Positions 38,660 through 49,883 of a stretch of DNA of 64,000 bases are shown one piece after another. The DNA comes from Pseudo-nitzschia pungens (Eukaryota; Bacillariophyta; Bacillariophyceae; Bacillariales; Bacillariaceae). The notes under the pieces are model-generated. The model was not told where the DNA came from and did no database searches. It saw only the letters and a program-made list of their open reading frames with translations. Position numbers and translations under genes: made by a program. The DNA lies in the NCBI GenBank assembly GCA_037355855.1, contig CM074759.1:5084001-5148000 (forward strand), read 5' to 3'. Positions within the stretch are counted from its first letter, which is position 1. Each line of letters opens with the position of its first letter.

Positions 38660-41600
38660 TTTTCGCGGGTTTTTCCGTGCTGGCACTCATACCATAGAAA
38701 ACTATTCCGGGTCGATTACGAGTAACTTACGAGTAAGGTACGGGTAATCTTAACGGGTAAGGCCTACGTAATGTTTACTCGTACTCTAACGCATCGTATT
38801 TTTTGGCACGAAGTTTTTGTTTTTTAAACAATCTCATACATTGCCAAGAGGGACTCATCTACTTCTATTCTATCCATTATGGTTCCAATTGTTCCAGATT
38901 GATGCACATAATATTGGTGGTACAATTGGTTCTTATCCAAAGGCATTGATGAGAGAGCAAAACTTCCATTTGTTTTATCTGCATTGCAAAGTTTCAAACC
39001 CAAGAAGACGCTTTGGCTTCTTTGCATTTGTTGCTTTTGCCACCAGTAGAATATTTGTCCCAAATCCCAACAAGAAAGCAAGGGTGGGTGTTTCCAGGTG
39101 GAAGTTGATATTGCAATCAAGCAGCCAACCTTTAATACATACTTGTTTGCTCTAAATTCTGTGATCATGCAGTACTTCAGCATATGTCATACAGTAATAT
39201 AGCATTACTAGTAGTAGTATGATTGTCTTCCTAGATCTTACTCATTGATCCTCTTCACTCTGGAGTGGAAGAAAATAGGCTTTCTGCGCAGTGTGTAATA
39301 CCATTTTTTCACTATTGACTTCTCTGTATATTTTTTAAAAAAAACTGTACCTTTTGTGGCCTTGGAGAATCCCATGACCTTCAGGTTGAACTTTTCTCTA
39401 ATTAGGTTGAACTCTTAAAAAAAAAACATTTAGGTTGAGGTTGTAGGTTGAATAAGGGCAACCTTAGGTTGAGGTTGTAGGTTGAATAAGGACAACCTTA
39501 GGTTGTAGGACGAGGTAACATACCACAACCTTGAAGTTGAGGTTGCATCCTATTAGTACTACTAGTAGGACTACTAGTAATTGACATGTAAAATAAAAAA
39601 TATTTTTAGGTTATTTACCACAACCTTGAGGTTTTAGGTTGACATTATTTTACACGACCTTAAGGTTTTAGGTTGATTTTTTCACAACATTTAAGGTTAT
39701 AATTGTTCACTTAATTAATTAGGTTGAAAACAAAGATTAAGAGTTCCCCCTGACCCCCTCAATGTTCTTCCTGACACGCTAGTAATTTTTTCTACTAATT
39801 GCTGCACAATTTGCATGAAAAGTGTATTTTCTACTGCTCCTGTTGACAATGAATAAGAAATGCTGTTGATTTGATGTAACCTTTTTGGTAATTTAGTTGT
39901 CATATTTCTGTTCATTTGAATACATAGTATGTATCTGTAAGTATCCTCCTTCCACTCTCAAGTGGCAAACCCTTGTCTTTTTGTAAATGGAATGGACTGA
40001 CAAGGTGTAAAGATATTTGCCCATTGGCAATAGGAGAGCAGCAACAACAATACACCACGGAGTGCTACTATCAATTGGTTAGACTACAGAGGATACTGTT
40101 CAAGCACTGTTGCATATACCATGAGCACACTAGCTACCACTCTAGAGGTACATTAGAGATATCAAAGTAGGTGCCGGGCATGATGTGTTGTTCTAGAGTC
40201 TTTTTAAAGTGGTTGAATTCCAAAGAGTGAGAGCTTCTCCAATTGAGTTCCAATACAGAGAACATGGTTTGGATCCGTATTCTTCAATATGTCGGTAAAG
40301 GGTCAGGGTACGTAGGTACGGTACTTAATTCAACGTACTGACCATACCTTCTACTGACACCCTGTAGATCCAGTACTATAGCGTACATGCTGTACACTGT
40401 AGCACTGTACGCGATCATATCTTGCGTGTTATGCACTCGCTACTGCAGGGCTGGGTACATGGTCCTAGTACAAATTGTACATGTTGACCATACCCGCGGT
40501 TGTAGCATCATTGCATAATATTGAGGTGGAATATCTTCATAAAGGAATGTTTTGTGGCACTTTTTTTAAAATCAACCAACAAATTAAGAAAGTTCTATTC
40601 ATATAATCATACAATGGCAATACCATTATCAAAAACCACTAATAGTGATATGCATTTTGTCAGCCAGGCACTAGTAGTAGTCTATTGCTCTGACTATTCC
40701 TATAGGTAATTATCCTGCCTGTAGGATTGGCACTCAGAGGACTCACATAGGAATTCTCTGGTCACAGTAGTGCAATGCAATTGTTACCATACCCTGGATC
40801 TTCTAGTGACTACTAGTAGCCAATAACTCATCCATTGCTATTGATAGAGTTCCCTACTTCCATCAGCAACTGTAGGAATTCACTGATTTTTTATTGTGAC
40901 TAATTCCTGTGCACAGCATTTATGCTGTTTATTTGAATTCAGAATTTCTGCTACTCCTCTTTCTACAAAAGTGATGCAATAGTGCCATAGAAAAAAGTTC
41001 AGACAAAAACCAGAGACAAATACTACAGAAACCCAATTTGATTTGAATACCTGATGAAGGAACAACTACAAGCAGGTGCCACTGTTAGAAATCCATTGTT
41101 ACCCCTACTATTGCTGGTTATTAATACCAGTCATTTTGCAGTATTCTCAATGGTGTTTGCTCACCACCAGTATATGAAGTGCAGGTACTAGTACTAGTAC
41201 TAGACAAAGAGGTACAGGGGTGTCAAATGATGGGATAAAATACAAGTCCAGTGTCCACAAATCAATTTGTTTCTGCCAAACCCATTGCTCCTGTGTTCTT
41301 TTGCTGTTTGAATTAATTGTTATGCAACTCTTTTGTTTCCTTTTTGAGTTGGCAGAAAATGGTTACTTTCTTTTCTTGAATACTTTTATTATCAGTATGA
41401 TTATTTCGAGCTGTAGAGAATGTTGGTATTGAATGACTTTAGTCCCCAGTTTACAAAAATCAAACACCAAATCAGCAGGATTATGATTGTGATGATTTAA
41501 AAACACTTGTTACTACCCTAGAATTAAAGAACGGCTTGAGTTGTACGGTGCGAATACGAGTAATCTTATTACTCGTACTATTCCTTGTTGCCAATTTTCT

Positions 41601-41749
41601 ACTACTTCATACGAAGTAAACCTTACTTTGTACTTCGTTCGGTATTTGATTTCAGAAATTTCTGACAGAAACAAATGTGACCAAATCATGCTGGCACGAA
41701 TTCTTTTTCAGAAATGCATCTTGAATCATTGAGACGCAACACTTTTGTC
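38660..41749. other. AT-rich gene-free region
   Basis: Roughly 3 kb markedly richer in A/T than the flanking gene block, with stops in all frames and no domain in any short open frame. A 34-bp unit (TAGGTTGAGGTTGTAGGTTG...) is repeated twice at 39431-39498 plus a partial copy. ACTAGTAGT/ACTACTAGTAG words recur (39207, 39555, 40668, 40807, 41185). The minus-strand stretch 38824-39183 reads like decayed coding sequence but was not identifiable. Confidence 0.5.
39431..39498 (+). repeat. tandem repeat, 2 x 34 bp
   Basis: Two copies differing at one base (AAGGGCAAC / AAGGACAAC), followed by a partial third copy; related GGTTG-rich words continue to about 39690. Confidence 0.8.
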
Positions 41750-42172
41750 TCAAGGAGCAAGCGAAGGAACATCTAATTCTGAAATCTTGTAGATTTTTTT
41801 CCCGCTTTCAGTTTTCAACACGAGCAATTCTTTGAACTTTGCAGTAGCGTTTGCCTTGCTCCTTCCGCTCCTCCTTCTTTTCTCCTTCCTTCTTCTTTGC
41901 TTGTTGCTCTCACTATGAGTCTTCCGGAGATTCATGTCAAAATGGGACGTATCGACTGAACCGCATTCAATATTGATATTTGACATAGGTTTTTCCCTTG
42001 TCCGGCTATGATGCAATTCGATGGGAATGTTTGCCGAAAAGGACGTTATGCTTGATTCAGGACATGAGTCTTCTTTTGTTGTAGAATTTGACTCGATTAG
42101 CATCGCCGACTGCTGGTCGGGGACATCTTCGCCACTATTTGGTCGTTGGTACTGTTTCATTCTCCGTTTCAT
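41750..42172 (-). CDS. hypothetical Ser/Lys/Arg-rich protein, possibly an incomplete gene model
   Basis: 140 aa from the first ATG (42172) to TGA (41750-41752). Not recognised. The N-terminal half is Ser/Glu-rich; the C-terminal half has a basic cluster (KQRRRKEKRRRSGRSKANA), a likely nuclear-localisation or RNA-binding patch, then a more ordered tail (KFKELLVLKTESGKKIYKI). The frame is open upstream to a GTG at 42220 just behind a TTTAG acceptor-like site. A candidate upstream exon with TTTTTGTTTCATAG before it and GTGAGT after it lies at 42444-42398, but the reading phase does not join cleanly. Confidence 0.35.
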   Translation of the reverse strand: MKRRMKQYQRPNSGEDVPDQQSAMLIESNSTTKEDSCPESSITSFSANIPIELHHSRTREKPMSNINIECGSVDTSHFDMNLRKTHSESNKQRRRKEKRRRSGRSKANATAKFKELLVLKTESGKKIYKISELDVPSLAP

Positions 42173-43760
42173 CCCTTTCGTATCAGAAGAAACGAAGTTT
42201 CGCCCACCGAAGCGAAGCACTAAAGTATGGTGTTCGTGAACAATTTTATATGCGTCTATTTGAATTGTCAGCTGTTTCTTTGGAGAGAGAGCAAGATCTT
42301 AAAAGGTGCGTCGTCCGTCGTTCGCGGATTTTTTTAAAAAAGAAAGTTGACGTTCCGAAACAATCCTTTAACGTCTCCATCCAATATCATCACTCACCAC
42401 TGAATTATTTTCGGATTCGGCGTCAATCAGTCCCAACGAGAATCCTATGAAACAAAAATGATAATATCCCCACGTGTTCCTTTATCCCGAAGTGATCAAC
42501 AGACAAAAATATGTCACGCCCCCGCGATACACATACGACAGATTTCAAATTAGTACATGCAACTATCACAACTTGTGTAAATATTTCTATCGTACGGTTA
42601 CTTCTTTATACTTCAACACTGCATTTCGTCGACAACGAAGTTGAACGAAGTCGTTCAACACAACAGACAATGCAGTAGTCGTCGCATGCTTGGTTTCAGT
42701 CGTTTTGTTCTGGAACGTGTCAGTAATAATTTAATGTGAGCAGCCTATGGAGATCACTTGGCAGAGGTTAAAGGTGTCTCATTTTTCTCATCTTGTATGT
42801 GAATTATTTGTATGTGTATCTTGATCCATTTGTTCGTCACAAGTAAACCTTAACCTTACTTGTACTCGTTCTGGTGCTGGTAAGCGTAGTTGTTACCGCT
42901 ACATCTGTACGTTATTACAATGCTTACTACTGATAGTTAACCTTACTATTTTTGAGAAAGGATGGAGGTTGATGGTGGGAATCACGAAGTAAGCCTTACC
43001 GTGTACATACGTAGCTTACTCACACAGAAAGTTGGTTGGCTCATGTACATTCTTCACATCGCAAACACATACGGTACAAGTGTAAGGTTACCGTAACCTT
43101 ACATCATGATAATAATATGCAGGTTTCACATGTTTGCACAGCAAATCAGCAAATAATGACAAAAAAGAATCTTTGAAAACTGTATTGTTAATAACACATT
43201 CCATATTGTTGGAAAAAAAAATTAGAGCAATCCGCTCACTCCTCCGTAGTACGTACTATTATTTACTACTACTACTACTACTACTGCTAGCTAGATTCAG
43301 GGTGTGGCATTACTACAAGCAAGAAAGTGACTTGTTCATATTGAGCTGAAACTCAAACACCATCGTTGATTTGGTACTAGGAACAAGAAGATGCAGTTGC
43401 CTGTCTTTAGGAAAATTCAACATACTGTTTTTGTTTTGATTTAAAACAACCCCTGGTGTTGAAATTTCTTGATTGATCCTCTGATCTTTTAAGTTTGACT
43501 CTTATCCCGTGTTGCGCTTTTTAGAGGATATATTCATTGATAAAACGATGCAAAACAAAGTTTTCGGCGTTCACTAGGTGAACAACTCTTGGATTCATGA
43601 TCTGATTGTTATGGTCGTCTCATGGTATCGATTTCCGCTGTACTACTACTAGTATGAGCCCTCATCGTGAGCGCTACTACTACTAGTACTATTGGTAGCA
43701 ATATCGTCATAAGCGAACGAAAACTCTCGTTTGGTCTTCACGCGATCTCTCTATCTCTGT
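42173..43760. other. gene-free spacer
   Basis: No firm gene, apart from the possible exon at 42398-42444. Contains a (CTA)n run at about 43264-43287, CTACTACTACTAGTA words near 43643 and 43678, and AAGGTTACCGTAACCTTAC near 43083-43101. Confidence 0.45.
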
Positions 43761-44345
43761 TCACTCGAGAGGTTTAGCAAACGATATTTCGTGCCCCGAT
43801 GGATCCAGAATATGAAAATAGCGTTCCCCCCAAGGGGCGTTTCGAGGACCGAATTCAGGCAGGAATCCTTCCCCCAGAGCCCTTTCGTACATAGCATCGA
43901 CATCGAAAACATAAATGATTACCCTTCCCCACGAGGAGCCCGCATTGTAGTCAGGGCGTAAGATCAAGTTGATGTAAATTGATGCCATGTGCGGCATCGT
44001 ATCTTCGGGAGGGGGATGCAATGTCGTGAAGTCATCGGAACCGTAACTGACGATCAAACCCAACTTTTGATAAAACGATACACTTTCCTCCATATCTTTC
44101 GTTGCCAGCGTCAATGCGCTGAATTTGTTCCAAAGTTGGTCTTCGTGGTTATTGTCAGATTCATCGTCTTTTTGTGCCCTGACGTTCCTCCTTGTGATCT
44201 TGGTTCGAGTCGCTTTGATTGTTGACGGTGGAAACCGTTTTCGTTCGGATGTGATGGCAGTGTTGGTGATGATCAAACTCGCAACCAAATGGTGGTAAGG
44301 AACGAAAGACAAACAGTAGGATAGTATCAGAGCGAGATGCATCAT
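43761..44345 (-). CDS. VOC (glyoxalase/bleomycin-resistance fold) protein
   Basis: 194 aa, ATG at 44345, TGA stop. Residues 1-30 are hydrophobic and look like a signal peptide, followed by a basic stretch (KATRTKITRRNVRAQ), so a secretory or plastid destination is possible. One VOC module follows: FSALTLATKDMEESVSFYQKLGLIV, then WGRVIIYVFDVDAMYERAL and WGERYFHILDPSGHEISFA. VOC proteins bind a divalent metal and act as lyases, dioxygenases or binding proteins. The metal His normally at the start of the first strand is Ala/Ser here; the Glu of GHE is present. The real substrate is unknown. The upstream sequence runs into the assembly gap within 45 bp. Confidence 0.78.
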   Translation of the reverse strand: MMHLALILSYCLSFVPYHHLVASLIITNTAITSERKRFPPSTIKATRTKITRRNVRAQKDDESDNNHEDQLWNKFSALTLATKDMEESVSFYQKLGLIVSYGSDDFTTLHPPPEDTMPHMASIYINLILRPDYNAGSSWGRVIIYVFDVDAMYERALGEGFLPEFGPRNAPWGERYFHILDPSGHEISFAKPLE

Positions 44346-44389
44346 TGACTTTTGTATCCAAAGTGCGCAAAAACTGTGTGCGAGTACGT

Positions 44390-44889
44390 NNNNNNNNNNN
44401 NNNNNNNNNNNNNNNNNNNNNNNNNNNNNNNNNNNNNNNNNNNNNNNNNNNNNNNNNNNNNNNNNNNNNNNNNNNNNNNNNNNNNNNNNNNNNNNNNNNN
44501 NNNNNNNNNNNNNNNNNNNNNNNNNNNNNNNNNNNNNNNNNNNNNNNNNNNNNNNNNNNNNNNNNNNNNNNNNNNNNNNNNNNNNNNNNNNNNNNNNNNN
44601 NNNNNNNNNNNNNNNNNNNNNNNNNNNNNNNNNNNNNNNNNNNNNNNNNNNNNNNNNNNNNNNNNNNNNNNNNNNNNNNNNNNNNNNNNNNNNNNNNNNN
44701 NNNNNNNNNNNNNNNNNNNNNNNNNNNNNNNNNNNNNNNNNNNNNNNNNNNNNNNNNNNNNNNNNNNNNNNNNNNNNNNNNNNNNNNNNNNNNNNNNNNN
44801 NNNNNNNNNNNNNNNNNNNNNNNNNNNNNNNNNNNNNNNNNNNNNNNNNNNNNNNNNNNNNNNNNNNNNNNNNNNNNNNNNNNNNNNNN
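44390..44889. other. assembly gap, 500 N
   Basis: Exactly 500 N; probably a conventional gap size rather than a measured one. It truncates the family X reading frame on its right. Confidence 0.97.
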
Positions 44890-46906
44890 TCTCATGGCTT
44901 GCAATAAACTTGGATTGACGGGACTTGGCTTGTCTCACAATTCTGAGCTTGGAGGGAGAGAGGGGCCTGTCAGAGGGATTGGTTGCTGTCTCAATAAACT
45001 TGTAGAATTTACCATCAGGAAGAGAGGCAATGTCAGAAGGCTTGCATCTGTTGAACTGGCCTTTGAGCAGCTTAACAGTTTGGGACCTTTTGGTGGCATC
45101 ACAGAGAACATGCGCAGCAGGGACTGGATTGAGTTCAGGGGCTCTGGAACTGTCCAGGCTGATGTTCTTCCGAATAACAGCAATAGGAAAAGCTTGGAAC
45201 CGGGGATGGGTCTGAAGCAATGCATTGTAGTGATCAAGATCAAAACTCTGCATGTAGGAGCCAAGAAGAAAACCACAGGTGACAATGACTGGAGCCTGGA
45301 TGTAGTCATACTTCAAGTCCATGTCCCTGTCCTTGAGTCTCTGAAGCAAATCTGGAGATAAGAGATCCTGCAAAGAAACACGGTGTCCAACAAAGAACCT
45401 TAAATGGGGAGCAGTTCTGCTGCGGAGCCAGAGCTGTGCAACGTACACTTCCAAGGTTTTTCTATCAGGGGGGGTGGACCAAATCTTGGTAATGGGTTTG
45501 GCTTTGGGGTCCAGCCTGACTCTGGAAGGAAAAACATAAAGCACCAGGCGCTTGTCCACTTTCCAGATGAGTTCCAAGGCCTCCTTGAGAAACTTGAGCA
45601 GTTCATCATACAGATCCCCAGGGCTTGGAGAAGTCAGCCGGGGAAGGGAAAGTGTTAAATAGGAACTGTAAGAGCACTTGGTACCGGCAGTAACATCAAC
45701 TGGAGCCCTAGAAGCACTAGAGCAGACCCCTCGGCGTTGGAGGCAGTGTCCACGAGGATATGACAAGACAGCGGCACCATCAAGACCAGGAAGGAAGGAC
45801 ACAGATCTGGAGCTGGAAGAAGTACCCTTTACTGTAGAGGCAGGAGCTGGAGGTCGCTCCGTAAAATGCCAGTGGGACCCAAGGACTTGGTTGGCTGCCA
45901 ACCACACTTTGCCTTCAGTACTGGGCAAAAGGTTGCCCTCACAATACAAGGTTTCAAAACACTCAGGGGACATCTTGGCCAAACCAATAAAGCATTTCTT
46001 CAGGGCTTGTCCAGAAGGTTGCTTGGTCCAGCCAGCAGATTCTTGAAAGCAAGCAGAAGCAAGGGAAACCAGGGACTCCAAAGAAGCAGTTCTCCAATCA
46101 GAGTTGTCTGGAAAAGCTTCAGCATAGACTGGAGGAATGACAGATTGACAGACATCATGGATGGATTTTTTGTCTTTCCCATCCTTCTGGCTGAAGAAGT
46201 GAGTGGGACTGGGGCACCCAGCCCAGAATCGGGATGCGGCTGGAGTTTTGCGAAGAGCAAGCGTAGAGGGGGGAGTAGAGGAACGACCAGTACAGGGCCC
46301 CTCACCATAGAAGCACCAGAGAAAGGAGTCAGTGTGAGCTTTGTTGGCAGCAGCTAGGGCTTTCTGGCGAAGAATAGTCCGCTCAGTCGGTGTAGAGGAG
46401 GCAGAAGACTTGTCAGAAGGGAATGCAATAGTGGTTTGCTTAAGACCTGGAGTGTGGGTAGAGCCAGGAGGAGGCACCGGCTGAGAAGGAGCTGGCTTTC
46501 CATCTCCAGAGGTCCCAGCACCTGACTACCCAGTGGCAGATGGCGTAGACGGCCTAGGGTCTGAGGTCCCGGTGCCAGGTGTCCCAGGATCAGACTGCCC
46601 AGTATGCTGCTGCGTGGGAAGCTGCTCAGGATCTAACATGTCGACATCCTCAATCACTTTGGGAGAAACAGAGGAGGCAGGCCCAGCAGAAGAGGTAGAC
46701 CCAGCAGAAGAAAAAGAAACATCATCATCTGAGGGCGCACCTGAAGGCTTGGAGCCTGAACGGGAAAGGTCCTGAGCAGGAGTAATCTGAGTGGAGGAAC
46801 CAAAAAGGCGTAGAGAAGGAGGAGTCCGCACAAAGGCACGCTTGTTGGAAGGGGATGAAGACGAGGTGGGCCTTTTGCGGCTGGAAGCTGGGGGAGTGGG
46901 AGCCAT
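44890..46906 (-). pseudogene. family X Gag-like ORF, copy 1 (partial, one in-frame stop)
   Basis: Reads from ATG at 46906 in one frame into the gap, broken once by TAG at 46526-46528. Not recognised. A Ser/Pro/Thr-rich N-terminus is followed by a conserved block: KALAAANKAHTDSFLWCFYG, GCPSPTHFF, DWRTASLESL, ALKKCFIGLAKMSPECFE and LPSTEGKVWLAANQVLGSHW. It then continues through PGDLYDELLKFLKEALELIW, and ends Lys/Arg-rich (SKLRIVRQAKSRQ). The conserved block is nearly identical in the plus-strand copy at 51579-52972. The repeat context and low-complexity head suggest an ORF1/Gag-like protein of a mobile element, but no polymerase or nuclease domain is visible. Confidence 0.6.
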
Positions 46907-46909
46907 GTT

Positions 46910-48430
46910 GGGTTGGTGGAGTGGAGGTATTTAGGCTAGTAGGCTTCAAGTGTGAGATAAGTGACAGCAGCAACAGCAGAAACAGGGTACAGCAGCAACA
47001 ACAGGTCCAACGTTGGTCTCGACAAGAAAAAACTCCAGGGAATCCAGAAAGATAGGACTGGAGCACTACCAGAAAAATCACCTTCAAAACCCACAGAGGT
47101 GCTTTGGAGATAAAAAATTGGAAACTCCAGTAGCCTACTGCAAATCGTGTAGAAAAATTGTGCAAAATTGCACAATTTTTCGAACCTGCAAATCGTGTAG
47201 GGAACTTCGTGTAGGACCAAATTCGAACCAGGGATGATTCCAAGTGGTACACTTAAGCGCCAGGGAGCAGATGGCTTGAAAACAGGGGCTTTAGTAGAAA
47301 AACTTAGGGACCAGGGGATACCAATGACCGGGCACACTTAAAAGGCTCAGGAGGGAACTTGAAGTTCAAACTCGCGAGTACTTATAAGTGGAAACAGTAT
47401 CCAGGGGCAATTGGCTTGAAAACAGGGACCTTGAGCGAGGCACTTGGGGACCAGGGAAGCTGCTTGCTGGAAAAACAGGTACTTAGGGATCAGGGAACTC
47501 GCGGACACTTAGGGATCAAAGAAGCTGCTTGCTTGAAAACAGGGGCTTTAGTAGGGGCCCTAGGGACAAGGAGGGAGGCTGTTGTCTTGAGAAACTGGGG
47601 GGTGCTATATAGCAAAGCCACTTAGGGATCAGGGAACTCTCGAACACTTAGGGACCAGGGAAGCTGCCTGCTGGAAAACAGGTACTTAGGGACCAGGGAA
47701 CTCGCGAACACTTAGGGATCAAAGAAGCTGCTTGCTTGAAAACAGGGGCTTTAGTAGGGGCCCTAGGGACAAGGAGGGAGGCTTTTGTCTTGAGAACCTG
47801 GGGGTGCTATATAGCAAAGCCACTTAGGGATCAGGGAACTCGCGAACACTTAGGGACCAGGGAAGCTGCTTGCTGGAAAACAGGTACTTAGGGACCGGGG
47901 AACTCTCGAGCACTTAGGGACCAGGGTAGGGTGGAAACAGTATCCAGGGGCAATTGGCTTGAAAACAAAGACCTTGAGCGAGACACTTAGGGACCAGGGA
48001 AGCTGCTTGCTGGAAAACAGGTACTTAGGGACCAGGGAACTTGCAGGCACTTAGGGATCAGAGGAACTGTAAACCGATGTAGTAGGGGAGCCTTAAGCAA
48101 ATACTTAGGGACTAGGGGGCTGGGCTAGGAAACAGGGGAGCTGTTAAGTGAGAGACACTTAAGGAGCAGGGGGGGCTGTAGGCTTGAAAATAGGGAGGAA
48201 ACTGGAAGATATGCTCGCGCGAACCTGCAAATACTTATGGGGTCAGCGAGTAGGAACCTTCTAGAATGGGGGTATGTATGTGTTCAACCTTGAAGAATGG
48301 AGAACATTAAGTAGGATCATTTAGGAGACCTTGAAACGATGTAGGGCATTAAGTAATGGTATACTTAAGCACCTTGAAGTTTGGGTCTTGAAAAGAGCTT
48401 GAAAACAGAGTGAAAACCGAGCGTGGAGAC
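46910..48430 (-). repeat. family X leader with tandem repeats, copy 1
   Basis: Upstream of the family X frame. The part nearest the ORF (46910-47460) matches the leader of copy 2 (about 51550-50990) in inverted orientation. Beyond it are tandem modules of CTTAGGGACCAGGGAA and GCTTGAAAACAGGG words, including a ~203-bp unit duplicated at about 47507-47709 and 47710-47912, each with GCTATATAGC. Confidence 0.7.
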
Positions 48431-48704
48431 TAACCGAAACAATTCAGCTGTAGAAATTAGTACTGGGTTTGCTGTAGAAAATTAGGTGTCCTTGTTTCGC
48501 TTGCTGCTGAGGCTTGCTGCCGAATCGATCGACCGACCGGAAACAAGCAACCAAAGCAACCAAAGGAAGCAAGGAGCAACCAAACTAATAGCAGAATCAA
48601 ATAGGCGAGGTCTCTGTTAGTGGGTGTAGTGCTTGGTGTTGTTGTTGGAGCTTTAGAAGTGAGGGAGATATCAAAGGGGAATTGTGTGTAGAAATCTACG
48701 TGTT
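48431..48704. other. 3' remnant next to orphan Gag
   Basis: Downstream of the Gag fragment on the minus strand. A different minus frame here (DVPMFQYLKHVDFYTQFPF) could be the start of a lost pol frame, but no domain is recognised. AGCTGTAGAAATTAGTACTGG near 48447 resembles part of the foldback repeat loop. Confidence 0.35.
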
Positions 48705-49883
48705 TTAAGTACTGGAACATCGGAACGTCGGACAAAATCGCGCGTCGCAAAATTGTCCTCCGGTTAGTTTCCAGCATTTGCCGGCGTGGGTCTTGCCACA
48801 AGTTTTGCATAATTGCTTCTCCATTGGGCGCTTCTTTTTGTTGGGAGACTTTCCAGTTCCTCCCCCAGAAGTGGCCTTGGAGTTTTTCTTGGTTCCACCA
48901 TTTAGTTTTTCCAGTTCGGTGATCCGTTTGCGGAGTTCTTCTTCGTTTCGGATGGTGGTTTCCAAGTTTTCGAGTTTGTCGATCGTGGTGTTGAAGGAGT
49001 GGGCAAAGACGTCCCATCCAATGTGTTCCAGTTTGTCCCTCTGGGTGTGGGTCATACTGGTGTCCAGAATTTCCTTCATCTCGTCTTGTGTGAAGCTGGA
49101 GGGTGCCATTCCTGTGGCGGCGCCACTTTCCCAGAGACATTCTGGTAGGTAGCTTTGTAGTTCGGCCATTCGATTGGCCCAGGCTCTGATGCCATGTTTC
49201 ATGTCGACTCGCATCCCCCGCATGAAGCGGCGGAGGAGAATGTAGGAGCGTTTCCCATTCATGTCATTGCCAAAGACTTTCAGCTTGAGGGCATACATGC
49301 ATTCCTCAATGACATCCTTTTTGTACTCCTCTGATTGGTAGTACTTTGTGAGGGCATCGGGTACTTTCTTTTTAGGGATTGGAGCGCCGAGGTCCTCGGG
49401 CTCTGTTTCCTCATCCGATTTTGCCGTAGCAGTCGGTTTGGCGGTCTTTTGGGTGGGGTTCCCTTCGACCGGCTCCGTGGGCGTGCCAGCGGGAGCTTCT
49501 GTGGTTAGATCGGTGGTTTCGACCTGTTGGATCCGTTGTTGGACCAGTTTGTTGTTGTGTGTCTTGTGACCTGGTTCGGCGTAGTAGGACCGGCCTAGAG
49601 TCATTTGGACAATAGAGAGTGCCTCGTTGGAGAGGACCCTCTGGAGGACGTCCAGTTTCTGGTCTCCTTGGAGTTTGTCATTGCCAGCAATTTTCTGGTC
49701 AAAGTCTCTCTTCCAGATGATAAAGAGTTCCGGTCTTTCCGTGCCGGTGAGGACTTTCAGGTAGTCGCTGAACGCGACCCCTCCCTTCTCACTTTCAATG
49801 TTCATTTTCACGGTGGTGGCATCTTCCGGCCAGTCCTCTCGTGTAAAGTTAAAGGGTTTCTGTTTGGTTCCTTTGGACGCCAT
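48705..49883 (-). pseudogene. orphan retrotransposon Gag fragment with zinc knuckle
   Basis: 392 aa from ATG at 49883. Layout is Gag-like: a charged N-terminal region, a Thr/Pro/Glu-rich linker, a helical region (ALKLKVFGNDMNGKRSYILLRR, IRAWANRMAELQSYLPECLW), a coiled-coil-like stretch (NTTIDKLENLETTIRNEEEL), a basic Gly/Lys segment and a knuckle CKTCGKTHAGKC (C-x2-C-x3-H-x3-C). No protease, RT or integrase follows, so this is a truncated element or a domesticated Gag. It is bracketed by the two inverted family X leaders. Confidence 0.65.

Noticed and set aside
38817..39183. Overlapping 112- and 119-aa frames as a gene or transposase remnant
   Set aside because: Minus frame looks weakly protein-like but no transposase or other motif could be recognised.
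42398..42444. Upstream exon of the Lys/Arg-rich hypothetical protein
   Set aside because: Good acceptor and donor, but the only open phase does not match the downstream frame without another exon; kept as a possibility, not as a feature.
47200..47240. tRNA-like B box (GGTTCGAAT) on the minus strand
   Set aside because: No A box, cloverleaf or anticodon arm at the right distance; it lies in the family X leader repeat.
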